Shown here: one piece after another, positions 12,461 through 24,800 of the stretch | Layout of the letters: every line of letters begins with the position of its first letter | Numbering within the stretch: position 1 is the first letter of the stretch | Origin: Sipunculus nudus | Taxonomy: Eukaryota; Annelida; Sipuncula; Golfingiida; Sipunculidae | DNA length: 64,000 nucleotides | NCBI GenBank assembly: GCA_026874595.1 | Contig: CM049314.1 | Span: forward strand, 27,481,729-27,545,728 | Direction of reading: 5' to 3' | Made by a program: the position numbers and the translations under genes | The notes under the pieces: model-generated | The model's input: the letters and a program-made list of their open reading frames with translations, nothing else | Database searches by the model: none | What the model was told of the DNA's origin: nothing

Positions 12461-14667
12461 ATAATAATGATAATAATAATACTGGGCTAATGCAATCGAA
12501 TACTGTGGCATAACTGATATTTTCTGTACTCATAAATCGCCACTAAACAAGTAAAAATTATGGATCTGTCAGCTATGATATTTGGTACCGAACAGTCATA
12601 AAGACTTACAAAAATTACTTCAATAATTATTTTAGAACAGTTCGATTTCGGACATTACGATACCCCATGTTCGACCACGATTAGGCTTATATCTACAGAC
12701 AATCCCAGGGGCAGAAACAGGATATGTGAATACCCCGGTAAATGTATGAAGCAGACAGGGGAAGGGTAACGGGGGAATTTCTCGTTCACATTGTGGAAGC
12801 ATTGAAGAAAAAAATAGGCTTTAAAAGGGCGCAGTCTTGGGTAGTTTTCGTAATTGATTTCTTACCTACATCCCTATCCCTAAATCTACATCTGATGTTA
12901 ATGCAAAAGGTGAAAGTCGTGTTTATCTAGATTACCAACTTGTTTTAAATGTAAATGGTAGCGATAGGACAGATAGGCAATGCTAAAACAGAAAGGAAAG
13001 AAATTCAGATACCACCACCATGACTGGTTTGAAAGCACATGAAACAACTTAATCCGTGTACAGGCCCACAGTAAAGAAGACCAATATGTTGCTGGTATTT
13101 CTGTTGATATTTAAATAAAATATATTTAAATGTCTGGAAGTCTAACTTTATTGTTAATATTAAAAAAAACATAAATTGCAAAAAAACAACACATCATCTT
13201 ATAATCACTAGCTCTACCCATGCACATTAGGTAAGTATACCTAGGGACAGCAGTGTTTTTTGTTTGATGTACCAAATATCTTATCAATCTATGCGCTCAA
13301 AAAGCGTCATATTTCCCACCCGCCACTCACTACAAGACCTGAGGGGTGAGTTGTTCTAATATGAGCCTGATGGTGTATACATCATTGGGCCTTTGGCTAA
13401 AAAAAAATCGGATCCTACCTATACTGGTGGCCAACAACCAATCAATTAATCAGCTGGAAGATCAAGGTCAAGGTTTTGAATTTATATGAAATATTTGTTT
13501 AAACAGTTGGTGTATCAAATTAATTTTGAGGAAATATATGCAAATCTTTCGAACAATTGCAAAATGTAGACTTTATAGTTCTCAAAAGCATGTTTCCCTG
13601 ATTAGCTCGCAGAATACTAGGTCACTGTCATCTGATTGAAGGTTTCCATTTATTTTACCTAGAATACGTCCTGACTGGATGTTGAGTTAGAAGCTATACA
13701 CATATATAAACATATAACAATTCCTATAGTCTAATAATGTATAAGATTATTTCAACGTGGAAGCTTTATACAAAACCTTTTCATGTCATAATGTTATTAT
13801 CTATTCTAAAAAGGTATTCTTCCTATGATATAAATGCTGCTTTATCGTTAAGAAATATAAAATACCTTCTAAGTGCCAACATGTTGCGTTATAAAGAAAT
13901 TCAGTGAGAATAAGTTATTTGAGACTGTTCTTTGTCTGGTCTCTCTCCCTTTGACCTGTCTGGCATGATTGTAACTTCTTGGGTATCTCTACCCTGCCAG
14001 CTTCTAAGTGTCACTTCTGAAGCATGTAGAATATTAGATTTTTTTTCATCGTGACTCTCTCTTAGAGTGGAACATTGACATTTTCATGAAAGATAACAAA
14101 AATTTTAACACTTTAATTGTATTCGCAAAATCGTTGCACACAAATTCTTAATTTATCAGATCAAACGAATCAAATATTACAGTTTCAAATATATATATGT
14201 ACATATTTCTTACTATGAACGGCTGCTACGTTCGATTTATATTGGTGTAAATTATCGAATGATACGAGGAGCAAAATGATATCACTAATATCACCACTGT
14301 TCATTTCCATATATCACAGCATGCAAGGCTGTTACATTTCGGCAAATGTCAAAAATGATACGTGTCTGGACTGTTTCATAAATAAAGGTAATTAATCTGC
14401 CCTTAATGTCCAAATTGTTATGTTATATGTTACTTGGGGACTCTCTCTGTGAGAAAGTATTACTATGGGCCAAAACTTCAGCGAGGAAGCTCAATAAAAC
14501 AAATGTCAGTAAATGCACTTCCAGTATATGCTTTCCGATAGAATATGTGAATAATGCCCAAGCGCAGGTTAAGAGACTGATCTTTACAACCATGGCGATA
14601 ACCATGCTTTGGATTAATAATTATTGTCATTTGGTTTCAATATGCAATTTGACGGTTTGTACTTCAG
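12461..14667. other. No feature recognised
   Basis: A+T-rich sequence. A 62-codon frame at 12742-12930 and a 108-codon frame at 14406-14732 lack any family signal. The second runs into the inverted repeat of the next element, so it is unlikely to be real. Confidence 0.5.
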
Positions 14668-15999
14668 GCGTAAAAAAAAAGATCTTTGTTTCCGGTTACC
14701 CGACCGACCCTAGATTTACTGTGCGACCCTAAAATTTTTATTTGGATTCTGATTGCAAAACCAGTAAAAGTCGAGGTTTGCGTGTGAAATTTTTAGGTGA
14801 AGTACGACTTAATGTCGACAACTTTAATCTGTCATACAGATACAAACTACGATGTTCTGAGATCGTCACTTACAGTTCAAATATACCCGCGAAAACGGCG
14901 TGTGGAAGGTCATATTCATACGCGGGTTCGTCAGCTTTGAACGTAGATCTGCGCAACAACTTTTTTTAATTTATAGGAAGCAGATAAATATCAAAAGTGT
15001 TCCACTGCAGAAATAAGCAGCTTCTTTCAAGCTATGAACGTGGCCTCCTCCGCGAATGTCTGATAGCCGTGACCCGTCTGAGAACTGATTCGAGATCGTT
15101 CAAATTTGCCCTAAGCCCCGAAAATTTGCATCTTCCGTAAGGCCTCATTAATGGCCCGGTTGTATGCACGGTCGCTAGTCGGCAATATTCGGAATTCAGT
15201 GCCGTCTTTGGCTATGCAAATGAGTTGAAATGAACCAATGACATGACATTTCGTCACTGCATGTAACCGTGGTTACCTATTCGGGTACATATGTACCCGT
15301 ATTTGTTCTGTCAATGATCACCTGAACCTGTGCTCGGGCGCTGGCAGGAGTAAAAACGAACGGTTTAATGAACGTTGGCCGGTCATGTAACGAAAAGTTA
15401 AATGCAAATTTGGCGGTCACACGTGGTGATCATTCATTTTTAGCGATATTTTTTTTATATAACGGCGGTAAATGATAAGAGCATATTCATAACTGCGACG
15501 TCCAATTTGACACCGGCGGATTGCAGATGTACATTTCTTATTTTAAACAAATATACCGATGTTATGATCACTTTATTTTCCCCCAACTTAATGCGTGCGT
15601 ACTACATCATGGTTCAACGATGTAATTTCGCAATTTCTGAGGGCGAATGAATGACCGGCCGCTCATGTTAGCCTAAGAAGGTAAACCTGTCTGATGGCCA
15701 AATTTAATTATTTGTCAGCGACCAGCTGATCATTCCTTGAAAGTTACTTCGCTTCACTTCTTATAAGAGATTGAACAAACACCTATTTCTCCAAGAGAAA
15801 ATGGTTCTAATGGGTCAATATTTGATCAAACTGTACACGGATTGGCACAGATATGCAATAACATAATTCTATTTACCATTTTATTCTGAAAATATGTCGC
15901 ATAAACTGAATAAAAAAAATTAAAAAAAAAAAAATTCCCGACCTACCTACCCTATTTTTCTCTGGCATGTAATCGGAAACAAATACCTTTTTTTTAGGC
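14668..15999. mobile_element. 1.33 kb inverted-repeat element (non-autonomous DNA transposon)
   Basis: The left end is GGCGTAAAAAAAAAGATCTT, followed by TGTTTCCGGTTAC. The right end, read in reverse, is GGCCTAAAAAAAAGGTATT, followed by TGTTTCCGATTAC. That is an inverted repeat of roughly 33 bp with a few mismatches. The interior is less A+T-rich than its surroundings and has POU-octamer-like TATGCAAAT at about 15213. It holds only a 75-codon frame (14742-14969) with no recognised domain. No transposase is visible. A clear target-site duplication could not be defined. Confidence 0.6.
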
Positions 16000-16600
16000 C
16001 TCATTTGGGCACAGTGGTACAACCTCCGATAATTTACCTATGGATTAAAAGAATATAAAATATAAAAAAAGAAACAAAGACGCAAATGACCAATGTTCCC
16101 TCTTGATAATTTGCTGAAGAACAGGTTAGCATTAGTAATACGTATTCAGCATTTTTAATTTAGCATGCAGAAGAGAATAAACTGATGAACTGCTAATATA
16201 CACAAAACGTACTGTATAAAATGAGATATGAGAAAAAAAATATTACCCACGGGTGACCTTAACATGGCGAAAAATGTGTGACAGCATGGATATCCTGAAA
16301 TCTACATCGAAAAATATAAATAGGGAACAAATAACCTGAATAAAAAACAAATAAAGGTCCTTGCACTATAGTCTTACTTTATTGGAACAGCAGTCCAAGG
16401 TTAAGAAAAAAGTAAGTGAAACACCCACGATAAGTAGGCCCCAAGGGGAAGACCTCAAATGGCCTTGTGAGCTACCTTGTACATAGCCTTAACCCTTGTA
16501 AGAGGAAATGTGTGTTTATATGTTACTGACAAATACTTTACAAACAGGGAAGAGTCCGGGCGATTTCGATGCAATTAAAAATTATACAACGAACCAGAAC
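16000..16600. other. No feature recognised
   Basis: A+T-rich sequence, no coding or repeat signal I can support. Confidence 0.5.
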
Positions 16601-16604
16601 CCAA

Positions 16605-16700
16605 ACTACGGGGACATGAGTATAAAAATATTTAATTCATGCGCACGAGTTATTATTTTGGGCGCGCAACTTATTATTTCGTGCGCACACGTTTATAAGT
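16605..16700 (+). repeat. GTGCGCAC/TTATTATTT dispersed repeat, copy 1
   Basis: It starts GGGGACATGAGTATAAAAAT, followed by CGCACGAGTTATTATTTTGG and CGTGCGCACACG. It matches in inverted orientation the block at about 21718-21815, so it is a dispersed repeat. The 81-codon frame across it (16508-16753) is not supported. Confidence 0.55.
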
Positions 16701-16859
16701 CCTGTGCGGATATTGTGTCAATTGTGTACGTCAAGGCACAGACGTATGGATGACTCTGTAGCATTCGACATAAGTTTCCAAGTATCATATAAAATGTGGG
16801 TATTTGCCTTCATTTGAAGATAAAGCGTTTATGTGGCTGGGTATCTGGCATTCAATTGA

Positions 16860-16940
<81 letters not shown>

Positions 16941-17124
16941 TCCTGTGTGTATTTTCTTTAAATTACGGTTTCAAATTTAAGGAGATTGAAATTCCCCCTG
17001 AGAGGCATAGAGCAGTTATGCATATATATATATATATATTCCTGTGTGTATTTTCTTTAAATTACTGTTTCAAATTTAAGGAGATTGAAATTCCCCCTGA
17101 GAGGCATAGAGCAGTTTTGCATGT
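16860..17124. repeat. (AT)n microsatellite and a 99 bp tandem duplication
   Basis: An (AT)n tract at about 16861-16940 is followed by a unit beginning TCCTGTGTGTATTTTCTTTA at 16941, repeated from 17040 with only a few differences. The second copy begins after a shorter (AT)n, so the duplicated unit includes part of the microsatellite. The long isoleucine-tyrosine-rich frame here comes from the microsatellite and is not a gene. Confidence 0.9.
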
Positions 17125-18681
17125 TTACCCTTGGATATATAAAAAATGCTTGTCCAAACGGAGGCAGTTCGGAATCGTCTGAGGATATTGGATCCTCAGG
17201 GTGTAGAAAACCGATCTCACACCTTAAGAGTATCACGACGGCGTCAGAATTTCGATAAAAGACTGAACTTTCGGCCAATGACTCATACGACAGTCTAAAG
17301 CCCTACGGCAAAGGCATATTGATTTGTACCCGGACAAACAGTGACCCACCGAGTAATCATAGGCTATTTTATTAAGACTATTTTTTTATTTTCTTTACAA
17401 ATTATCATTTAGTATGTTTTTTTTAAATTCCTTGTTTACTTATATGCTGCGTAATTCCGAATTATTATTTATTTCGCAATCTGAGTCTACAAATACAGTA
17501 TTTCATTTTGATAACATTGGCTAAACTAACAGCATGCACTTCAGTGTCCTGATCCATGAGCCACTTGTTTTCAAAATTGTTTACCAGTGAACAGTGTTTC
17601 TCTGCTGAAGTTATTCTACAATGAGCAATTAAAATAGAGGACAAAATCCCCCGTCAAATGGTTTTGCGAGATATATGTGTTTTGGCTGATATAATAGTAT
17701 GAGAAAATTAATACAACTGCCAAATGTATAATTTATAAAAAAAAAATGAAGTTAAAAAAAATGCATAAAAACCCGCTCAAGTGAGGAAACTCGGATTACA
17801 CTCATGTCTTGGTCAATACAGTTGGATCCCAAATAACTTATCAGGTTATGGGAGAAGCTTTCGATACCTTTCCTTTATTAATACAAGTTGGGGACGAGCG
17901 ATACTTGTTTAAGATGTTGCAACGCATATTTTTGAAAACTGAAAAAAAACAGATATCCTCCATGTATGGCCAAAACCTTATATGAGTAAAAAATTGAGAT
18001 CTCGCTTCGAATATGAGATGTTAAACTTAGATTTAAAAATATCATTAAAAATCCAAAGATCTTTAAATGCATGCATAACTCATCCCCCGGGGCAGGGGAC
18101 AATGGCGCTGATTTGTAGGACTATAAGTTTTAAAGTATCAAAAGTAAATATTCATGCTTTCATTACAGTTCTTGGGTCTTTACCTGGCTCTCATGGTTGT
18201 TTCAGAATAGATACGATATTGAGTGTTCTAGTGTTGTGCTTGGCATTTCCTCCTGAAATCTTGGATGAAATGACAATGTATATATTTGACTTGAAGAAAG
18301 ATTGTTATAAATATTATTATAAGGATTCTCCTCTTATCAGATGACTTTCTGTTTTGCTTAGGCAATGCTTTGTTGCCCAGTGAGTTAGAATCTTACTTTT
18401 TAATTTCAAATTTAAATACCTTGTTCTTGAAACCTTAGGCCATGACACATTAAGAAATAGATTCGACTTGCATATTAATGTTGATTTGTTTAATTTACTA
18501 GGGAATACCTATTAGCCGTATGTCGGTATAGTCATATATAAAATCTTGGTCCAGAAACATAACACAGGTGGTAATTAATGTGTTTTAACGAAAAGTCATC
18601 TGGGATTATTTTGCCAACTTACTTATTTAAGATGAGATCTAGTATTCGGTTTTTGTCCTTCCGACCGGTTTTCGGTAAGGT
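17125..18681. other. No gene recognised
   Basis: A 120-codon forward frame at 17982-18344 and its reverse-strand overlap at 17878-18102 have no family signal. The rest is A+T-rich spacer. Confidence 0.45.
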
Positions 18682-19145
18682 AGGTGGCGCCACCTGTCTG
18701 GTTTATGAGAAAACTTTCCAAGATGGATGAATATGCCAAATTTCAGACCCATACCTTGAATCAATCCGCAGAAATGAGCAATTGTGACCACAAGCACATG
18801 TAAAGATGGACGCCACGCCAAATCGATTGCAGATGGGACCACCAGTCTTGATGACAAGATGGAGGAGTCCAAGATCTATGGATATGTACATTTTCAGGCA
18901 AATAGGACACATCACTCCTCAGGAAAGGGCATTACTTAATTCTACGAAAACGAGTAGGTAGGTGGCGCCACCTGTCTGGTTTATGTGGAAACTTTCAAAG
19001 ATGGATGGACATGCCAAATTTCAGACCGACACCTTGAACCACTCCGGAGATATGAGCAATTTTCACCATAAGCACATGTATTTTGAATACAAGATGGAGG
19101 TATCCAAGATCAATGTACATGCACAATTCCAATCTGGCCATTAGT
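18682..19145 (+). repeat. Two-copy tandem repeat, ~278 bp period
   Basis: TAGGTGGCGCCACCTGTCTG occurs at about 18681 and 18959, followed in both copies by GGTTTATG, AAACTTTC, AGATGGATG, ATGCCAAATTTCAGACC and AAGCACATGTA. The second copy is truncated at about 19145. The unit begins with the GGTGGCGCCACC palindrome shared with several other repeats in the window. Confidence 0.85.
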
Positions 19146-19214
19146 GAAAAATCCACAGTTTTGTGCTCTAAAACGCTATTACAAGTAAGCACTTGCATAA
19201 AAATGACTATGAGT

Positions 19215-19860
19215 GTAAAAAAAATATTCATTAAATAAAATATAAGAGAAATATTTATTTATTACTTAGGCTGGATAAAACATGCACATAATCCATTAAT
19301 ATACATTACCTGTGATACAAAACCAATAGAAGAAATTAAACCTATAAAAGTGTAGATAAAATTTTTAAAAGCGTTTAGGTTCTCAGCTTTTCTTAATTCT
19401 ACAGAAAATGAATTCCAAAAAGTGGGATCTGTCACACAAAATGCTCTTTGTGTAACCATGAAAGACTTTGTATGTGGAACAAAAAGTAAGTCATGACCGG
19501 CCGATCTGAGGCATCTACCTGGTGTGTACGAATGAATTATATCCTGTAAGTAGACCGGGGCCATGCGATATTTGCTCTTGGAAAGTAGCATGGCCACCTT
19601 AAATTTAATACGCTGACTTACAGGGAGTCAGTGCAGCTCCCGAAATACAGGTGTACTGTGATCATACTTGTCACATCCACTTAGTATACGGGCTGCGCTG
19701 TTTTGAACTCGCTGAAGCCTCTGAATTAATGAAGACGAATACCCAAGAAGTAAGCATTTCCAAAATCTAACTTGGTAGTGACAAAAGCATGGATCAGGCG
19801 CTCAAGAAAGCGTTGATACAAATACGCTTTTATTTTATAGATGTTAATATTATAATGCTC
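19215..19860 (-). pseudogene. LINE ORF2 C-terminal remnant (CR1/Rex-like)
   Basis: The reverse strand reads, in order, ERLIHAFVTTKLDFGNA (about 19800-19745), LIQRLQRVQNSAARIL (about 19725-19680), STPVFRELH and then LPVSQRIKFKV around a stop codon that replaces the usual tryptophan (about 19640-19600). These lead into an open 111-codon frame at 19597-19262 with PVYLQDIIHSYTPGR, TQRAFCVTDPTFWNS and LNAFKNFIY. These are the standard post-reverse-transcriptase blocks of CR1-like LINEs. The frame ends in a normal stop at about 19262, followed by an A+T-rich tail to about 19215, so the 3' end of the element is present. A frame change and the internal stop make it inactive. It covers the part of ORF2 that is missing from the fragment at 46755-47455. 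Confidence 0.85.
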
Positions 19861-20925
19861 ACAGTACTGTCAAGTTGCAATGATTAGAATTAAAGGGCCC
19901 TTAAAAGAAAAGGGCAGAAGGTGTCGCCACCTGTCTTCCGCAGAAGACAAAGCTGTCCAAAATCTACGGTCAATTTGTTTGTTTTTTTTCCAATCCATGC
20001 ATCCCGTATTGAGATATTTATGATTTAGTATTCACGGTCAAGGCCACCACTCTCATAGGAAAGGCCATGACCCGAATTTAAATATACATCATTTCCATAA
20101 CCCATGTCTATGTCTATGCATAATATGAAAGATTTCTGTCCATTAGTTTTTGACTTATAATGCTCGCAGTACTGTTAAGTGGCAATAATAGGGTATTAAA
20201 CGGTAAAAAAGGATATCAGGTGGCGCCACAGTTTCCGGTGCATGACAAGATCTTCGGTCAACCGGCTTCTGCGGCTCAGGGGTAAGGGTTTTCTACGGTC
20301 GGCCCCAACCCAGGGTTTATGGGAAGGCTGTTCCCTAAAGCCGTGTATCACTCACATATGAGTGCGTCTTTTGGGAGTTCCTCGGTGTTATGACTCAGCA
20401 ATGGGGATGGTTACACACCCAGGACTCGCAGGTGCGTTAATCACCGGACCTGGATGACACCAGAATATAAAAATGACAGGAAGCGAGTGCTATGGCCCTG
20501 TCAAGTAGTCCTAAACCGAAATTGAAACTCTGCAGATGTACATACTTAGTTAAGAATTATTCAGGTCAGCATTAAAAAATGGAGGCGGTTGCCTCCACCT
20601 AAAAAAAATTATGAAAAAAAAAAAAATCTTCGGTCAAGTTGATTTTTGAACCAATCCATGCATCCCTTGTTGAGATATTTATGATTTTATGTGATTTTCA
20701 ACATATGTGGCAATATTCAAGATCATGGTCACTCTCCTATTAAAGGTCATGACCCCATTTTAAATTGGCTTCGTACTCTCACGCATATATATGCACAAGT
20801 CAACTTTGGTAAAAATCCGTAAAATATTTTTGAGTTATCACGTCCAAACGAAATCTTTGCGGCCGCGGCGGCGACGGGACCGTGCTTAAACATAGTATCC
20901 CGACTTTGTCTTGGGAAACAATTAA
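19861..20925 (+). mobile_element. Second copy of the composite transposon tail, split by a SINE
   Basis: TAATGCTCGCAGTACTGTTA, GGTGGCGCCACAGTTTCCGG and CATGACCCGAATTTAAATA match the tail of the 3139-6345 element. The right end, GCGGCGACGGGACCG followed by CATAGTATCCCGACTTTGTC (about 20870-20912), matches its right terminus, though the terminal hairpin is damaged. Part of the tail is itself present twice in tandem (from about 19861 and from about 20160). The satellite array is absent. A SINE interrupts it at 20262-20625. Confidence 0.75.
20262..20625 (+). mobile_element. tRNA-derived SINE, nested, with target-site duplication
   Basis: It begins CCGGCTTCTGCGGCTCAGGG, with a box-A-like GCTCAGGGGTAAGGG. 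The body GTGTATCACTCACATATGAG, TGCGTCTTTTGGGAG and CCTGGATGACACCAG matches the SINE at 48954-49208 in reverse. It ends in an A-rich tail (about 20601-20625). ATCTTCGGTCAA sits on both sides (20250-20261 and 20626-20637), which I read as the target-site duplication. Removing the insert restores a continuous copy of the host element. Box B is degraded. Confidence 0.85.
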
Positions 20926-21717
20926 TAATTCCATTGCCGAGTTTCACAAGTAAAAAGAAGTTACATTTAGTCTGTGTGATAAAGAATGAAAATATTAAAC
21001 ATCTGGCCCTGAATTTTTATGAAACATTGAACAGGACACCGTTTCTTAGGGCTATTATATATTCTTCACTTTTGGTAGGTTCTATTTTCACATGTTAAAT
21101 TTAACACATTGATATCATTTCTGCAGGTTATCAGATAAAATGTCCATTAGACTGGAAGTCTCATCACTACAATAGCTTATTATAATGTCTAATTTGCACA
21201 AGTTTGACTATTAATCATGTCACCAGGTCCGGGTGCCCTAATCGCTGCTCGTTGTGCCCCGAAATCATGATTTACACCATCGATACAAAATGAAATATTC
21301 TACAATGTTTGATATCAATATCATAACCAAGTCTCATGATCTGATTAAAATTATATTCACTTTTCTCCTGAGCTACCTCTATTTTGGTATTTTTGTCTCC
21401 ATGACCTCACACGTATGGTCATATATAAATTATGTCTGTCTGTATAACCAATTCTTTTACACCATACCGTTATGCTCATAACAGAAGGTCGGTCGTGGCC
21501 CTCGATCTTAATGCTGGTAACTGAATGGCCAGCTACTGTAAGTGTGGCTGGCCTTGAAACATGAAACATGTTGACGTGTATATATATATTGTGTAGTGAC
21601 AGGAATTCCCCCACTGGATATATATAGTATTGTTCCAGACTAATGTTCACAACTTAAAGATGAGTTTCAGCCATATGCGCCTGTGCCTTGACGGACGAAA
21701 TCGACATAATACCTCGT
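20926..21717. other. No feature recognised
   Basis: A+T-rich spacer. Overlapping 75-97 codon frames on both strands at 21254-21650 have no family signal. Confidence 0.45.
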
Positions 21718-21815
21718 TTTCACCACTTATCAACTTAAGCGCACAAAATAATAAATCGTGCGCACAAATAATAAGGCGTGCGTACGAGTTAAATATTTTT
21801 TTACACATGTCCCCA
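21718..21815 (-). repeat. GTGCGCAC/TTATTATTT dispersed repeat, copy 2 (inverted)
   Basis: The reverse strand gives GGGGACATGTGTAAAAAAAT, then CGTACGCACGCCTTATTATTT and GTGCGCAC, the same order as at 16605-16700. No inverted-repeat ends are visible, so the class is unknown. Confidence 0.55.
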
Positions 21816-24800
21816 ACGGGGCTCCGTAACAAACAGTAAAGGCATCAAGCGCAATAAAACTAGTCAATTCGTTTACGATTTTTCTGCCTTTTTTGTGCTA
21901 GTGTTTTATTTAGAGCTTTTTATGAAAACTATTTTACTTGGTGACAAACAAAGCCTAGACCAGGCTTTACATTGTGCGACACGTAACTGAATTTATCTAA
22001 TAATAATATCAGAATTTTTAAATTACAAAAATAGGCTGGTGATGCGTGATGCTTCATACTCAAGTTACTCTACAGCAGGATTTTCCAGCATTTCTATAAG
22101 TGTTAAACTTATAAACCGTTATCTATTTATTAGATTAAGTTAGTGGCAACTCCCTCCGTTGATTTATTTTCTCTTTCACTTCGTCGTCTGGTATATACAT
22201 TAGCCCAACTGCAATTTTCCCTACTGACTTTATCATAAAAGATTATATACTCATTTTTTATTTGCTAGGAAAATGATATGAACACTCTTTAGAATTATTA
22301 TTTGTATATAACTGTTGCTGGCGCTGATCGTAACAACGTTTGATCAGTTGCTATTGTTATCCTTAAAAACTCATAAAATGATTTATAAGAAAAATGAACA
22401 AAATGTAACTGCAAAGTAAATCCCAAAATACAACACTTTAAGGCGCGAATCTTATCGGCCATAGTTGGGCGTGCATAGACGCTGGTTATTAGTAATATTA
22501 TTTATTTGGGAGTACTCTTATTATTTTGTTAACCCCGCTTTCATTTCACATCCAACAGCTACGGTTTCTTGTATTTGTATTTTTATCAAGTCATAGCCAC
22601 CTGTATAAAGCTCACAGTATGTCATGCAGAATGTTCAAGAAAATCGATTTTTATTTCACGTGGCTCGTTTTATAATAAGACTATGCTTCTGTAGGTTTAA
22701 GAATTTCTTTGCTGATCTTTTCCTCCCATTTCCTAACAACAGTAACCTTATGATAAACCTGAAAATTACCTGTAACGGTTGTTTTAACGATATATTTACA
22801 TCGTCTTCATGCGCAACATCAGAATCTCTCATTTTAATGTTTTCACCAGTTTCTAATTCTTTTAAACACTATTACAACTAATTCCAATTAAATGTCGTTT
22901 TACCTTCTCAAGGAAAACTTGCAAATGACGGATATAGGATCACCGGGAGAATAAAATATTAATCTACTCTGGATTATGTAGAACGGGATCGGCCACACAT
23001 GTTATACATGGCCGCGGAAAGGTAAGTATGAAGAAAGATCATAAATAACCCCACCAATAATTATTCACTCTTACCAGAGATAGCTTTGAGTGTGTTCTAG
23101 ATGTGTCATCAAGCTCGAGTAAGTGTGATAGATTTTTTCAAGTCGACAATTACGCTGGATTAAATAGTTTATTAAAGTAAAAATAGTTTTATAGGTTAAT
23201 AGCTGATGCATCCATATTTATTTAGTACATCCCTTTTCAAGGAACATCTTCGCATTTGCATACTGTAGCTCTTAACAAGCCGGTCAAGGAAAATTACTAT
23301 TTGTGTTATTTGTAATTATATAGTTGTCACTAAATTGCTAAATTTTCTGTTGGTTAGATGTTTGGTCTAGTTTTCAGCATAAATATTTCCATAAAGGTTT
23401 TAGATGTCATGAGATCCTTCTTATCCGAATGTTAAATAAGCATTCTAGAAGCACGGATCATGACCATTGTTCAACCCAACCCCATATCTACATTTTTGAC
23501 CTGGTATCATGTCAGCTCGATTCCTCTGGAGCTCTATCAGGGAGAAGTATGAGTCACATTTTCGTACTGACATGTTTGAACCAATGTCTTACCATTAGAT
23601 AAAGGGAAGGAGTAACTTTAAAATGCTCTCTAGATCGAATCTATGCTTATTGTACAAAAATAATATATGCTGATAGAAAATATATACATTGTTGACCTCC
23701 TTTAAGCATGTTGTATAGGTTTGGGCATTATTCACACGCCATGCTAGTTGGGTAGACGGCCTGCTGAACCCTGATGATGGACACTTTATTTCTGTGGCTT
23801 GGGTGTTTTTATTGTCTTATGAAAAAAATTATGACACTTTCTTATCTATGGGCATGTAGCTTTAATAGAACATTTAACAAATGGACGCCAGATCACATCA
23901 TTTATTTTATTCTTTACAACATTATGTCTACTTATTCCTTTAAGTCTTATTGATATCTATAACGTGTAATCGCTTTATTGAGTATCACTCAGGGTTACTC
24001 GGTTTGCTAATATGATGGTTACTTTGTATATGGAATTGGCTAATCCACATAAAAATAAGATAGGAGGAAATCGTTGACCTGCATGTCGACCTATCAACCA
24101 TGCAGTAAAGATTTAAATAATGGTTCATAAATATATAATAAAATAAATTACTATTTAATGAGTGAATCAACCACCCGACCATTGTCAGGACGGGTACCAA
24201 CCGGATCGAAATGATAGATTTATTAGGTAATATTCAAATATGGCATAAAAAAGTGTTGCTCATGAAATCATTATTTTCCAAAACAGAATGGTCAAGATAG
24301 TGGAATTTAAAAAAAAAGTCGTGCATTCTACTTGATAAAACAGGCCTTGTGTGGTTCTTTTCTTACTTAGTCCACGTTTTGCCGTCAGATTGTTTTATTA
24401 TGTTTATTCAGTGTTGTGTTATTTTGGAAGCTAATATTACTTTAGAATATCAAGGGGTGTCCCTTAAGGTTGTCGTTTATCACCAAATGTATTTTCTTTG
24501 TCCGGGTATTTAATTAGGACCAAGTTTAGTTGGAAACGAAAAAGGAAGTGTTTTACCTGTTTCTTCATTAGGATAAATATTTAATAAATTTTTATTTAAA
24601 ATACTGAAAGCAAGGAAAAGGTTTTCTTATAAAACAGAAGTTATTATTATTATTTGAAATAAACAAGTGCCGCTTGTGCTGGGAAAAGCAGCTTTTTAAA
24701 GCCAAGTAGCGATTATCAGTAACAATGGTCATTGACTTTTATTAGGTTTCGATGTCTTAATTTGTTCAAATACAAAATACCTGGAAAACTAAACTTACTG

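Noticed and set aside
14406-14732. 108-codon forward frame
   Set aside because: It crosses the left inverted repeat of the 14668-15999 element and has no domain.
16796-17182. 128-codon frame with a long Tyr-Ile repeat
   Set aside because: It is translation of an (AT)n microsatellite plus the 99 bp duplication.
17982-18344. 120-codon forward frame
   Set aside because: No recognisable motif; overlapped by an equally good frame on the other strand.
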